A DNA stretch of 64,000 bases from Nitrincola schmidtii (GTDB lineage Bacteria; Pseudomonadota; Gammaproteobacteria; Pseudomonadales; Balneatricaceae): the NCBI RefSeq assembly GCF_008973715.1, contig NZ_WBOL01000006.1, positions 62,001 to 126,000 of the forward strand, in the 5' to 3' direction. Below the pieces are notes generated by a model. The model did no database searches and was not told the origin of the DNA. It worked only from the letters and a program-made list of their open reading frames with translations. Positions 25,907 to 34,144 of this stretch are shown piece after piece (the first letter of the stretch is position 1; every line of letters begins with the position of its first letter). A program made the position numbers and the translations under genes.

Positions 25907-28900
25907 TCGTCGCCAAAAACCGCTTTTCAAACAGTTCTATCGTCACTGCTGGACTGGTTAAATAGCCTTGATAATAATCACAGCCTAATTCTTTTAGGTG
26001 CATTAACTGATCTTCTGTTTCAACGCCTTCCGCTAGAATTTTGAGTCCTAAGGTATGCCCCATGGCGATAATCGCAGCGGTGATTTCTCGATCATTTTTA
26101 TTGGATTGCAGATCCTGGATAAAGCTCTTGTCTATCTTTAGCACATTCAGCGGGAAATTTTTCAGATAAGATAACGATGAGTACCCCGTTCCAAAATCAT
26201 CGATAGCCAACGAAACGCCCATGGCTTGCAGGACTTCAAAGATTTGTTCCGCTTCATCTTCACGTCTCATCAACGCGCTTTCTGTCAGCTCAACCTCTAG
26301 CAAATCAGCCGGATAATGGTATTTGTGCAGTATGCCTTGAATCATTTCGACCACATTGCCGTGACGCAATTGGAAAGATGACAAATTTACAGCCAAGGTG
26401 ATGGGTGGATATCCCTTATCTAACCACCGCTTGCCAGTCTGACAAACCTGATCCATCACCCATTCGCCAATGGGATGAATCAAACCACTCTGCTCAGCAA
26501 CCGGAATGAAGGTATCGGGAGAAATAAAACCAGATTCATTTTTCCAACGAAGCAGTGCTTCAGCACCGATGAGTTTTCCAGAGGCAATGTCGATTTGCGG
26601 CTGGAAATAGACAGATAACTGTCCTTCGTTCATTGCCTCACGTAGTAAAGATTCTGTATTCAAACGTACTAATGCGGCTTGTGTTAGCTCAATGGTGTAG
26701 AAGCAGAATTGCTCACGCCCCGCTTCTTTAGCTTTATATAGGGCAGCATCGGCTTGACGAAGTAACTCTTCTGCGCTGCTCTCCGCCTCGCTCAACATGG
26801 CAATGCCAATACATGCACCAATACGAATCTCCATACCATCTGGCAATCGAACAGGCGTCCTCAGAGCATCTATCAGTGTTAAGGCAATCTCTTTTAACTC
26901 TTCAGGATTACGATCAATCAAGACACCAAACTCATCGCCACCAAAACGAGCTAACAACGCATCGGTAGGACAAACTGACCGTAGTAATTCTGCAACACCA
27001 CAGAGCAGCTGATCTCCCGTTCTATGACCAAAACTATCATTCACATCTTTGAACCTGTCTAGGTCCAACATTAACAGAGCCGTTCTACTGTTGCCTCTGG
27101 TCTCAATATTAGTCAACACATCGGTTCGATTAGGCAGAGAGGTTAACGCATCGTGGCGAGCCAAAAATTCAATGCGCTGCTGAATGGTTTTACGCGAAGT
27201 CACATCAGTGACCACGCCTTCAATGTACTTCACACTGCCATCGGCTAAATAAACCACTTTAGTAATATCTTCTACCCAAATAATGGCTTTATCTCGGGTC
27301 AAAATACGATATTCCTGCAGGTACTCTTCTCGTTTTTGAGATAGGAATAATGCCACTTCATCTCTAAGCCACTGTCGGTCATCTGGATAAACAAGATCAT
27401 TAAAATCCACTAGCCCCGTTAAAAACTCTTCCGCTGTGTAACCCCAACGACTGACATTGGCAGAGACATAAGAAACTGGCCATCCAGGAAGGTTCTCCCA
27501 GCGAAACAGCACCACTGGACTGGCTTCAACCACTTGAACAGCGGCTCTTAGCGCATCTTCCTGTTGAATAAAGCGTATGGCGAAGGCAATATCGTCTGCC
27601 ATCTCCGTTAGCGTGGAGACGACATCTTGGCTAAAAAACTCAGCATCGTAGGCAGACAACAGCATGACAGCGATCACCTCACCGTCTAAACGAACGGGGA
27701 AGTAAGCTTTTGATCCTTTATCACTCAACTGATTTAAAACCAAAGATTCACTACTATGAATAACACTGGCTAACTCAAAGTCGGTGTTTAATAAAAACCA
27801 AGACGTTTCATCATAACTAAATAGATCTGAAGGGCGATCGCCATAGTGATGAATGGATTTAAGACTATCACCTTCTTTTTTTAAAATAGCAGCATAACGT
27901 AGCTTGCCGTAAACAACCGCAATTCTGCAGACCTGAGAAAACACCTCATCTTCACTCTGACTGCGAATAATGGTCTGGTTGGTTTCTGACAAGGTGTTGT
28001 ATAGATCTCGCTGATGCATCAGTTCAGATTCATGACGCTTTTGATCGGTGATATCTTGAACCGTCACAATGCAGTATTGCATCTGTCCACTAGGGTAACG
28101 AACCGACCCCACATTAAGCAATGCTGTAAAAGGCATGCCATTTTTACGAACAAATTGTTTTTCTAACGTATAGCTATCCACTTGACCGCTGTGTAAGCGA
28201 TCAAAGGCTTGCTGATCCATTTGCAGATCATCTTGATGAGTCACTGCTTGCCAAGTTAATGCCTTAAGCTCAGTTTCCGAATAGCCCAATAATCGGCAAA
28301 GCTCTGGATTGAACTGCAACCATTTGCCCGTATTGGGATCGGTGATTGCCATGCCAACAAAAGGCATTTCAAAAAACTTCAGTAGCAACTGTTCTTTTTC
28401 AGCTGTTTGCATTTGATAGGCTGCTTTTTCTAACCGACGCTGCTGCAGCCACACTAAACGTAAGGCGAACATCACACTGATAACAGTCGCGAGTGATAAT
28501 AAGCCTAACCAAGCGGCTATCATATAAATGGGCGTGAGGACTTCGGAACGCTCTTGGTGAGCAGCCACCATCCAATCGACTTGAGTTAATGGTTTTAAAG
28601 CACCAATAACCTCTCTATTGTTATAACCCAGCCCTTCTGTACCACGATACTCTAGCGTCGAGAGTACTGCTAGGTGTTCGGATTTCACTGGACTTAATAA
28701 CGTATAGTGGTTTGAATCGATCGACTTCAGTAAAAAAAGCTCTCCCGAATGGCTATCGTCTGGCCATTGAGACAAATTGGGGTAAAGATAGGTTTCTGGA
28801 TCAATACTTAATATCATGATCGCTGATGGAGCAGCATATTGACCTGAAGCGAATAGCGGTAATACCCATGAAAAACTCAAGCCAGAATGGGTTTTATGGA

Positions 28901-29591
28901 TTCCTGCAAAAAATGAATCACCTGAATTGATCGCCTCAGCGATTAAATGATCAAGTTCTCCGGTTTGATAACCAACCATCCCAGCAGCGAGCGCTTGCTG
29001 TTTTTCAATATGATAAAGATAAATACCATCATACTGATGACTGGCATACAGGCGGTTGATATATCCCGTCAGTTGATTAACTGCGGTATTATTTGTGGCC
29101 TGCTGATTCCAATCAGCAATCCAGTCTTGCAGCGCATAATCCATGCCAATCATATCCAGCAGATTTGTGCGTTCGGAAAACCACTGATCTAGGTAGTCTG
29201 CCTTCATTTCTGCAATCATTTGAATATGAGTTCGGGCAGATTGAACCGCTTGAGGTTGAGCAATCTGTATCACACTCAGTGATAACAAAGGGACCAGCAA
29301 TGCCATGCCGGCAAACACCATGACTAGTCCGGTTCGACTTTCATGTTGTTCTGTGGCTTCATTATTTATCGAAGGTGAAAAAAACCAGACTCGTAAGACC
29401 AGGTAGAGTAGCAGAGCCGTGGTGCAAACGAACAGAATTCCCTTGTAGGTACTGATTGAAACAAGCAGCGCTGGATCTGTGACCAATACGCCAAGGAGAT
29501 AGTCAGATGTTAAGATCCACAGCATGGCAAACAGAAAATAGGACAAGGCTATTTTCTCTGCTCGGAATTTGCTGAGCATCCTTAGCGACAT
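25866..29591 (-). CDS. Large membrane sensor with PAS, GAF, GGDEF and EAL domains
   Basis: A 1241-residue c-di-GMP protein. Two N-terminal membrane spans (about 15-65) and a third near 90-115 precede a periplasmic sensor segment up to about 350, then a span at about 355-380. PAS-like domains follow at about 400-520 and 690-810 with a GAF-like region between. GGDEF is intact (ARFGGDEF, about 880), without an RxxD inhibitory site. EAL is intact (EALLRW, about 1010; DFGTGYSSL later). So both synthesis and breakdown are possible. The last residues (SPQGLEPRSGP) are encoded antisense to tRNA-Arg. Confidence 0.93.
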   Translation of the reverse strand: MSLRMLSKFRAEKIALSYFLFAMLWILTSDYLLGVLVTDPALLVSISTYKGILFVCTTALLLYLVLRVWFFSPSINNEATEQHESRTGLVMVFAGMALLVPLLSLSVIQIAQPQAVQSARTHIQMIAEMKADYLDQWFSERTNLLDMIGMDYALQDWIADWNQQATNNTAVNQLTGYINRLYASHQYDGIYLYHIEKQQALAAGMVGYQTGELDHLIAEAINSGDSFFAGIHKTHSGLSFSWVLPLFASGQYAAPSAIMILSIDPETYLYPNLSQWPDDSHSGELFLLKSIDSNHYTLLSPVKSEHLAVLSTLEYRGTEGLGYNNREVIGALKPLTQVDWMVAAHQERSEVLTPIYMIAAWLGLLSLATVISVMFALRLVWLQQRRLEKAAYQMQTAEKEQLLLKFFEMPFVGMAITDPNTGKWLQFNPELCRLLGYSETELKALTWQAVTHQDDLQMDQQAFDRLHSGQVDSYTLEKQFVRKNGMPFTALLNVGSVRYPSGQMQYCIVTVQDITDQKRHESELMHQRDLYNTLSETNQTIIRSQSEDEVFSQVCRIAVVYGKLRYAAILKKEGDSLKSIHHYGDRPSDLFSYDETSWFLLNTDFELASVIHSSESLVLNQLSDKGSKAYFPVRLDGEVIAVMLLSAYDAEFFSQDVVSTLTEMADDIAFAIRFIQQEDALRAAVQVVEASPVVLFRWENLPGWPVSYVSANVSRWGYTAEEFLTGLVDFNDLVYPDDRQWLRDEVALFLSQKREEYLQEYRILTRDKAIIWVEDITKVVYLADGSVKYIEGVVTDVTSRKTIQQRIEFLARHDALTSLPNRTDVLTNIETRGNSRTALLMLDLDRFKDVNDSFGHRTGDQLLCGVAELLRSVCPTDALLARFGGDEFGVLIDRNPEELKEIALTLIDALRTPVRLPDGMEIRIGACIGIAMLSEAESSAEELLRQADAALYKAKEAGREQFCFYTIELTQAALVRLNTESLLREAMNEGQLSVYFQPQIDIASGKLIGAEALLRWKNESGFISPDTFIPVAEQSGLIHPIGEWVMDQVCQTGKRWLDKGYPPITLAVNLSSFQLRHGNVVEMIQGILHKYHYPADLLEVELTESALMRREDEAEQIFEVLQAMGVSLAIDDFGTGYSSLSYLKNFPLNVLKIDKSFIQDLQSNKNDREITAAIIAMGHTLGLKILAEGVETEDQLMHLKELGCDYYQGYLTSPAVTIELFEKRFLATMVSPQGLEPRSGP

Positions 29592-29638
29592 TGCTATCTT
29601 CCCTACTATTTCACTTTATAAAATTATTTTACTTAATA

Positions 29639-31243
29639 TTAGCGCAATAGCACGCCTAATGAACCTTTTGGAAGAGAATCTATGGGTTTTCTGAGGTGAT
29701 CGACCAACTCATGTTGGCGAATCTGTGCAATTTCAGACAATTGCATTTTTAAACTGAGTTTTATGAAACGTTTCACCATGGTTAAGCGCTCTTCACGTCT
29801 TTCTTGCTGATCACGAGCGATTTCTAAATAGAGCTGGGCTAAATTAAGAATAGCGGCAGTATTGGTGGGGTTATACTCTGCTGCCATATTCAAACAACGC
29901 ATGGCTTGAATATATTTTCCTGCCATGTAGTGACGAATCGCCATCCGATTCATCTTATCGCTGAGGACTTCATCGTATGGCAACCGAGTTTTCGCTTCTG
30001 TCTGCTCTGGCATTTCCTCAAGAACAGGCACGGCATCACCGGATAAGAGAATCGCTTCTCTAGCTAAGTCAATTGGCTCCGGCAACTGTGCATTTAGCTT
30101 CTCAGCTTCACGCTGTAGGCCATCCGCCTTCACTTGTTTGCCCAGATCTTTATAGGTTTGTGAGCGAATCAGAAGTGATTTAACTTTTAACGATTCATCT
30201 TTGGGAAAACTAAACTGGGCATGATTCAGTAAAGCATCAAGATCGTTATGTAATTCAATCTGTTTATCTTTATCTGCATCCTGCATCTCTAATCGACGGA
30301 TATTAGCTAATCGAAGATAAGGCTCGGGAGATTTATAACAACTTGAGCGGCCTAACACGATCGATCGCTTAAACGCACCCTCTGCTAAGTTCAGCGTGCG
30401 CGTTTGTGTCGCAATACGCCCCAGCTCCATTTGTCGTGGAATACCCAAGGGTGATTTACGAGCTGCCTCATGCAGAACATCGCGAGCTTGTTGCAAATCA
30501 CCATTCATTTCGTAGGCTTGTGCTAACAGATCTAAAGCAGGCACTAACAATGGATGGTTTTCGATTAACTCTTGGAGTTGCTGTATCGCCGCATCAGCTT
30601 GCTTCAGTGCTAACAGAGCTTGGGCTATTAATAAGCCTGTGTCTTTATCAGAGTTTTGCCAGTAGCGCTCTTGTAACAAATTAAGCGCTTCATCCGCTCG
30701 CTTGAGTTGTAATAAAAGACGCCCTTTATAGCGTTGCGCAAAGTCATAACTGGGATCGGTGACAGAGACTTGATCACATGCACTCAGAGCGGTTTTTAAA
30801 TCCCCTCTTTCTACCGCTTCATCAACGTCTTTCAGCAGTTGCTTACGCACAATTAAGGCATCAATACGATGCTTTAACTCTTCAACAGTAAAAGGTTTGG
30901 TCAGTAAATAATCGGGATTACTGTCAATAGCATGCAGAATCACTTGCTGAGAAGCATCGCTGGTCATAAAGATCCAGCCAGTAGAGGGGCGCATATAGTT
31001 TCGGTAGCGCGCCTCTTCTAGCAACTGGATACCGGTGACCTTGTCACTGGCATTGTGGCCCAGCAGCACAATATCAAAACGTTCTTCCTGAATAATCTCA
31101 AGCACCCGTGCGTTGACCGTAACAGGTTTAATATTCGCGACACCCAACTGCCGCAGCATCTGCACAATCGTGGCGCGCATATTGCCGCTGCTTTCTATCA
31201 ACAGGACATGTTTGTCTGCATAGGTAATTTTTCTTGGATTCAC
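29639..31243 (-). CDS. TPR protein with degenerate response-regulator receiver domain
   Basis: A 534-residue protein. Residues 10-130 fold like a receiver domain, keeping T94 and K116 (LTKPF), but the acidic pair is E17-S18 and the phosphoacceptor position is G62 in IVLLGHN, so phosphorylation as in normal receivers is unlikely. TPR repeats run from about 145 to 300 and again at about 440-500. It lies next to the GGDEF-EAL gene, on the same strand with a 47-base gap, which suggests a signalling link. Similar receiver-TPR proteins occur in Pseudomonas and relatives; their partners are poorly known. Confidence 0.85.
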   Translation of the reverse strand: MNPRKITYADKHVLLIESSGNMRATIVQMLRQLGVANIKPVTVNARVLEIIQEERFDIVLLGHNASDKVTGIQLLEEARYRNYMRPSTGWIFMTSDASQQVILHAIDSNPDYLLTKPFTVEELKHRIDALIVRKQLLKDVDEAVERGDLKTALSACDQVSVTDPSYDFAQRYKGRLLLQLKRADEALNLLQERYWQNSDKDTGLLIAQALLALKQADAAIQQLQELIENHPLLVPALDLLAQAYEMNGDLQQARDVLHEAARKSPLGIPRQMELGRIATQTRTLNLAEGAFKRSIVLGRSSCYKSPEPYLRLANIRRLEMQDADKDKQIELHNDLDALLNHAQFSFPKDESLKVKSLLIRSQTYKDLGKQVKADGLQREAEKLNAQLPEPIDLAREAILLSGDAVPVLEEMPEQTEAKTRLPYDEVLSDKMNRMAIRHYMAGKYIQAMRCLNMAAEYNPTNTAAILNLAQLYLEIARDQQERREERLTMVKRFIKLSLKMQLSEIAQIRQHELVDHLRKPIDSLPKGSLGVLLR

Positions 31244-31333
31244 GCGTACTTAAGTCCAGTTTGCCGCTACTTGGATAGTCACTCTAGTATAACGATAGAT
31301 GGGAAGTCCTGACTAGCAATGCGACTTTATAAG

Positions 31334-31353
31334 TTATTTGCATATGCACATAA
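31334..31353. promoter_or_regulatory. Near-perfect palindrome upstream of the SQR-like gene
   Basis: TTATTTGCATATGCACATAA is symmetric at 18 of 20 positions around the core TGCATATGCA. It lies about 115 bases before the start of the flavoprotein gene. Dimeric repressors of the ArsR type control many sulfide-oxidation genes from sites of this size, but no regulator gene is in view, so the role is a guess. Confidence 0.45.
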
Positions 31354-31467
31354 TACATTAGTTATATTTACTTTAATTTTATCTAACCTATAATCAGATC
31401 GTAACTAAAGGACTCACCTGTACCAAGGACCGGAATATGAATAGAAGAAAAACTTCCGGAGCTCAGC

Positions 31468-32805
31468 ATGTCTTCTAAACTCTCCCCTAAGGCGAACGAA
31501 CGTCGCCGTGACCTATTAAAGCTAGGTCTTGGTGCGGCTGTTGCTGCCCCTGTTCTAAGCCTAACCGGCAATGCAGCCGCCAACACTGTTCAAACCAATG
31601 CCCACATAGTGATTAGTGGTGCCGGTGCGGGAGGAATTGCGATGGCAAACCGCTTTGCACGCAGTTTGCCGGGTGCTCGTATTACCATTATTGATGCTCG
31701 TGAAGATCATCACTATCAGCCAGGCTGGACTCTAGTCGCTTCTGGCGTCTGGAATAAAGAAAAAACCATCTCCAAAACAGGTGAGTGGATTCCTTCTCGG
31801 GTGAACTGGGTACGCGGTATGGTTACCGAGTATGATCCGGATAACAACAGCGTGACTGTCAGCAATGGCGAAACCATCAACTACGATTATTTAATTGTTG
31901 CCTGTGGTTTAGAGTTACGTTTTGATCGCATTGAGGGCATGGATACCAACCTTATTGGTCAAGGTAAAGGCGTTGGCAGTGTTTACGCAAGTATCGATGC
32001 TGCCGCAGTCACCTATGACGAAATTTCTCGTTGGATTCAGAAAGGCAGTGGTACGGGTTTATTTAACTTACCGCCAACGGCTCTCAAGTGCGCGGGTGCA
32101 CCACTGAAGATGACCTTCACTACCCTATCACGCCTTGAAGATAGCGGTCGTCGCAATCAGTTTAATGTTGAATTTATGACGCCATCAGGCGGCTTGTTCG
32201 GCGTTCCTTTCTATAATGACTTCGTAAAACAACGCTTCACTGATCAAGGCGTTACACGTAACGATTTCTGGACGCTGAAAGGTATCGATGCAGATGCCAA
32301 AAAAGCCTACTACAGCGTTCGAGATGGTGAAGATCAAGTTAAAGACTATGAATTCATCCATGTCGTACCACCCATGACGGCTCCGGATGCCATTCTAAAC
32401 AGCCCATTAAAGTTTGCTGACGACTCGCCTTTCAAAGATTGGATGGAAGTGGATCGTGAAACCTTACAAAACCCGAACTATCCCAACGTATGGGGTATTG
32501 GTGATGTGATGGGTATGCCAAGTAACAAAACTGCTGCCAGCGTTAAAATGCAGGCGGGTGTACTTGAGCAAAACTTCTTAGCACACTTACAAGGTCAGCC
32601 ATTACCCGCACGTCACAACGGCTACACGTCTTGCCCGCTAATCACGGGTATCGGTAAAGCGATGTTGGTTGAGTTCGGCTGGGATAGCAAATTACTGCCA
32701 TCCTTCTCTTTTATTGATCCAAAAGAAGAATCTTGGACCGTTTGGGTCATGAAAGAACGTATGCTACGTCCCGCTTACTTCGCCATGCTTGAAGGCAAGA
32801 TCTAA
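31468..32805 (+). CDS. Sulfide:quinone oxidoreductase-like FAD protein with Tat signal
   Basis: A 445-residue flavoprotein. The N terminus has RRRDLLKLGLGAAVAAPVLS, a Tat-type twin-arginine signal, followed by the FAD-binding GAGAGGIAMA (51-60). Three cysteines stand at SQR-like positions: C146 (VACGLE), C208 (LKCAGAP) and C389 (YTSCPLITG). The WGIGDVMGMPSNKTAASV segment is also typical of type II SQR. The enzyme would oxidise sulfide to polysulfide and reduce quinone at the membrane. A flavocytochrome c sulfide dehydrogenase is the alternative, but no cytochrome gene is adjacent. The ATG has GGAG upstream. Confidence 0.85.
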   Translation: MSSKLSPKANERRRDLLKLGLGAAVAAPVLSLTGNAAANTVQTNAHIVISGAGAGGIAMANRFARSLPGARITIIDAREDHHYQPGWTLVASGVWNKEKTISKTGEWIPSRVNWVRGMVTEYDPDNNSVTVSNGETINYDYLIVACGLELRFDRIEGMDTNLIGQGKGVGSVYASIDAAAVTYDEISRWIQKGSGTGLFNLPPTALKCAGAPLKMTFTTLSRLEDSGRRNQFNVEFMTPSGGLFGVPFYNDFVKQRFTDQGVTRNDFWTLKGIDADAKKAYYSVRDGEDQVKDYEFIHVVPPMTAPDAILNSPLKFADDSPFKDWMEVDRETLQNPNYPNVWGIGDVMGMPSNKTAASVKMQAGVLEQNFLAHLQGQPLPARHNGYTSCPLITGIGKAMLVEFGWDSKLLPSFSFIDPKEESWTVWVMKERMLRPAYFAMLEGKI

Positions 32806-32817
32806 GGAGAACCACAC

Positions 32818-33153
32818 ATGACACTTACTGGTATTTTAACTGTTCTTTGGTACTCCGCCCTGCCTTGGCTGTGGCTGATTGCATTGATGATCGTTGTTTT
32901 TTTAGTGCCTCAAATTCTTGGGCGTTTGAAGGGTTACACCTTTAAATCAACGGGCGGTATTGGCTCTAAGGTTTTACCTCCGATTATTGCTGTCGCGGCT
33001 TTGTTTTTGCTGCCTATTCACACTCAGTCAACCATCGCTTATGTCAATACATGGGTAGACTGGATGAATTTGATTGGTGCTTCAATTGGTGCAGGCATTT
33101 ACGCATGGTTCGTGCTTCATCCGATCTGTTTCATGCGTAATCGTAAAGCATAG
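32818..33153 (+). CDS. Small membrane protein next to the SQR-like gene
   Basis: A 111-residue protein with three hydrophobic segments (about 10-30, 52-68, 80-100), so an integral inner-membrane protein. It starts 12 bases after the SQR stop with AAGGAG in front, and a terminator follows, so the two genes form one operon. I recognise no family. A membrane anchor or quinone-side partner for the SQR-like protein is possible from position only. Confidence 0.7.
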   Translation: MTLTGILTVLWYSALPWLWLIALMIVVFLVPQILGRLKGYTFKSTGGIGSKVLPPIIAVAALFLLPIHTQSTIAYVNTWVDWMNLIGASIGAGIYAWFVLHPICFMRNRKA

Positions 33154-33176
33154 AAGACTTACATAGAAGACTTACA
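33151..33176. repeat. Tandem 13-bp duplication across a stop codon
   Basis: TAGAAGACTTACA occurs twice, head to tail (33151-33163, 33164-33176). The first copy begins with the stop codon of the small membrane protein, so the duplication added only non-coding bases before the terminator. Confidence 0.85.
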
Positions 33177-33182
33177 ATGTTT

Positions 33183-33219
33183 AAACGGCTCTCTAACCCA
33201 CAGTTTGAGAGCCGTTTTT
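33183..33219. terminator. Terminator between the SQR operon and the nuclease gene
   Basis: AAACGGCTCTC (33183-33193) pairs perfectly with GAGAGCCGTTT (33207-33217), followed by a T-run. It lies between convergent genes and ends the plus-strand operon; the A-rich other side may serve the minus strand weakly. Confidence 0.9.
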
Positions 33220-33244
33220 ATTTGTACGCTTGCAATGCCAATAG

Positions 33245-34054
33245 TTAATCTGACAAGACCTCTAATGCGCGACCATCTTCAATGCGAATTCGCCACTGAT
33301 GGTGCTGTGAATTGTCTTTAATAATCCACCCCCTAACGCGAACCTGCCTTCCCTCTAACTGCTCAATATTCTGATTAAAGCGTTGCAATGATTTTCTAGG
33401 TATTTGAATCGCAACACCCCCTTCTAGATTTAACCAAATATTCGCTTGGCTTTGACCTATACGAACAACACGCCCTTTGACAATGACCGCACCACGCACT
33501 GAATTGGGAACCGCGGTTGAGGCAATACCGGGTTCATACTCGGACAAACTCCAGATACCGATGCCTTGCTGCCTCGCCTTCTGCTCATCAATAGATAAAC
33601 AATCTGAATAACGAAGATTAGGCGCAATAAATACCTGCATGACCAAACCCTGCTCTAGCAACCAACCTTGTACTGAGCGACCGTCCTCAAAGAAAAGATC
33701 CGCCAACAGACGATCATATCGATCCTTAGGATCTTCTCCTGGCTGCACCCAAACACGATGATTGTGTGATTCAAGTTTTTGTTCTAATGCACGTTTTCCT
33801 TCACGAGAAAAAGGTTCATCGGCCTGGCCTCGACGTCCCAGTTCAGGAGCGTCGACACCAATTAATCTAATTCGCTCACCGGTCGATAACTCCAGTGTAT
33901 CTGCATCAATAACTCGCTTAATTGACGCAAGGTTAGCAGAGCTTTCTTTGGTACACGTATCCGCATACACCGCGCTACACAAAACCAAGAAAAACAGTAT
34001 TTTTAAAACATAAGAAAAAACTAAATTATTGATGAAAATCAATTTTCTAAACAC
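33245..34054 (-). CDS. Secreted thermonuclease-like (SNase) protein
   Basis: A 269-residue protein with a hydrophobic N-terminal segment (about 10-31, ending SAVYA) that looks like a signal peptide. The staphylococcal nuclease domain (about 40-170) shows VIDADTLELSTGERIRLIGVDAPE, with the catalytic arginine and the aspartates that bind calcium, and later YDRLLADLFF. A C-terminal extension (about 185-265) resembles an OB-like fold with KGRVVRIGQSQANIWLNLEGG. The start is GTG at 34054 and is uncertain. A standalone gene facing the SQR operon. Confidence 0.88.
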   Translation of the reverse strand: MFRKLIFINNLVFSYVLKILFFLVLCSAVYADTCTKESSANLASIKRVIDADTLELSTGERIRLIGVDAPELGRRGQADEPFSREGKRALEQKLESHNHRVWVQPGEDPKDRYDRLLADLFFEDGRSVQGWLLEQGLVMQVFIAPNLRYSDCLSIDEQKARQQGIGIWSLSEYEPGIASTAVPNSVRGAVIVKGRVVRIGQSQANIWLNLEGGVAIQIPRKSLQRFNQNIEQLEGRQVRVRGWIIKDNSQHHQWRIRIEDGRALEVLSD

Positions 34055-34144
34055 TTTCGTTCATATCCCTTAGAATTTATATTGATTTAACAAGAACCAA
34101 TACGTCATGATACCCAATTAACTCAATTAGAGCTTTATCAGCCA

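Noticed and set aside
25866-29591. A genomic island starting at tRNA-Arg
   Set aside because: No integrase, no second attachment-like repeat and only chromosomal-type genes follow, so the tRNA overlap alone does not show an island.
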